From contig QFOL01000001.1 of NCBI GenBank assembly GCA_003241215.1, positions 14,888-78,887 of the forward strand: a DNA stretch of 64,000 nt. The letters are read 5' to 3'. The notes below the pieces were generated by a model, which saw only the letters and a program-made list of their open reading frames with translations, was not told where the DNA came from and searched no databases. The first letter of the stretch is position 1, and every line of letters begins with the position of its first letter. Source of the stretch: Agrobacterium fabrum. GTDB lineage: Bacteria; Pseudomonadota; Alphaproteobacteria; Rhizobiales; Rhizobiaceae. Of the stretch, positions 63,981-64,000 are shown one piece after another. A program made the translations under genes and the position numbers.

Positions 63981-64000
63981 TCAAATCCACCGGTCCGGGG

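Overview
The window reads as chromosome of a Rhizobiales bacterium, most likely Rhizobiaceae (Agrobacterium/Rhizobium-like). That placement is inferred from GC-rich, alphaproteobacterial-looking proteins, the arrangement of the phenylacetate genes and the abundance of ABC uptake operons; no species-level marker is visible.

Positions 1 to about 28.5 kb hold most of a Mu-like transposable prophage whose structural end continues beyond the left edge. Nearly all its genes lie on the minus strand in one tightly packed rightward-to-leftward block with many 4-bp ATGA overlaps. Read in transcription order (right to left) they are: a divergent LexA/CI-type repressor (plus strand) and Ner; a ParB-like protein; MuA transposase and MuB ATPase; a block of small early genes with DUF3164 and GemA; a Mor-type activator; a lysis cassette (endolysin, holin-like protein, Rz/Rz1 spanins); a DksA-like protein; gp25/26/27-like proteins; large terminase, portal, F (with a C-terminal PBECR-like domain), G, protease/scaffold I, decoration protein and capsid; then DUF1320 and a tail completion protein. 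The tail module is siphovirus-like: a tail tube protein, tail-assembly chaperones joined by a -1 frameshift signal, and a tape measure protein cut by the window edge. This combination resembles the Mu-like siphophages (B3, D3112, RcapMu) rather than Mu itself.

From 28.9 to 32.1 kb there are host accessory genes: a periplasmic coiled-coil protein, a small exported protein, an AraC regulator and an unrecognised small gene.

From 32.3 to 53.0 kb is a complete phenylacetate degradation region. It holds paaX, a plus-strand operon of thiolase, paaABCDE, an extra paaA/paaC paralogue and paaZ, then on the minus strand a TetR regulator (PaaR type), and a divergent paaG-paaI-paaK / paaN pair. Next come a branched-chain-amino-acid-type ABC transporter (five genes) and a fused enoyl-CoA hydratase/3-hydroxyacyl-CoA dehydrogenase that probably supplies the missing PaaF and PaaH steps. 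Two matching palindromes, ACCGATCGGT and ACCGGCCGGT, sit in the two main promoters and are probable TetR operators.

From 53.0 to 57.2 kb, on the minus strand, lie a short-chain dehydrogenase, an FAD monooxygenase, a RidA-type protein and an AraC regulator. From 57.4 to 63.5 kb, on the plus strand, is a carbohydrate-type operon: ABC binding protein, two permeases, ATPase, Gfo/Idh/MocA oxidoreductase and ThuA-like protein. The window ends with tRNA-Gly(GCC) on the minus strand. An 81 percent identical 42-nt element stands upstream of both the 30.7-kb AraC gene and the ridA gene 25 kb away.
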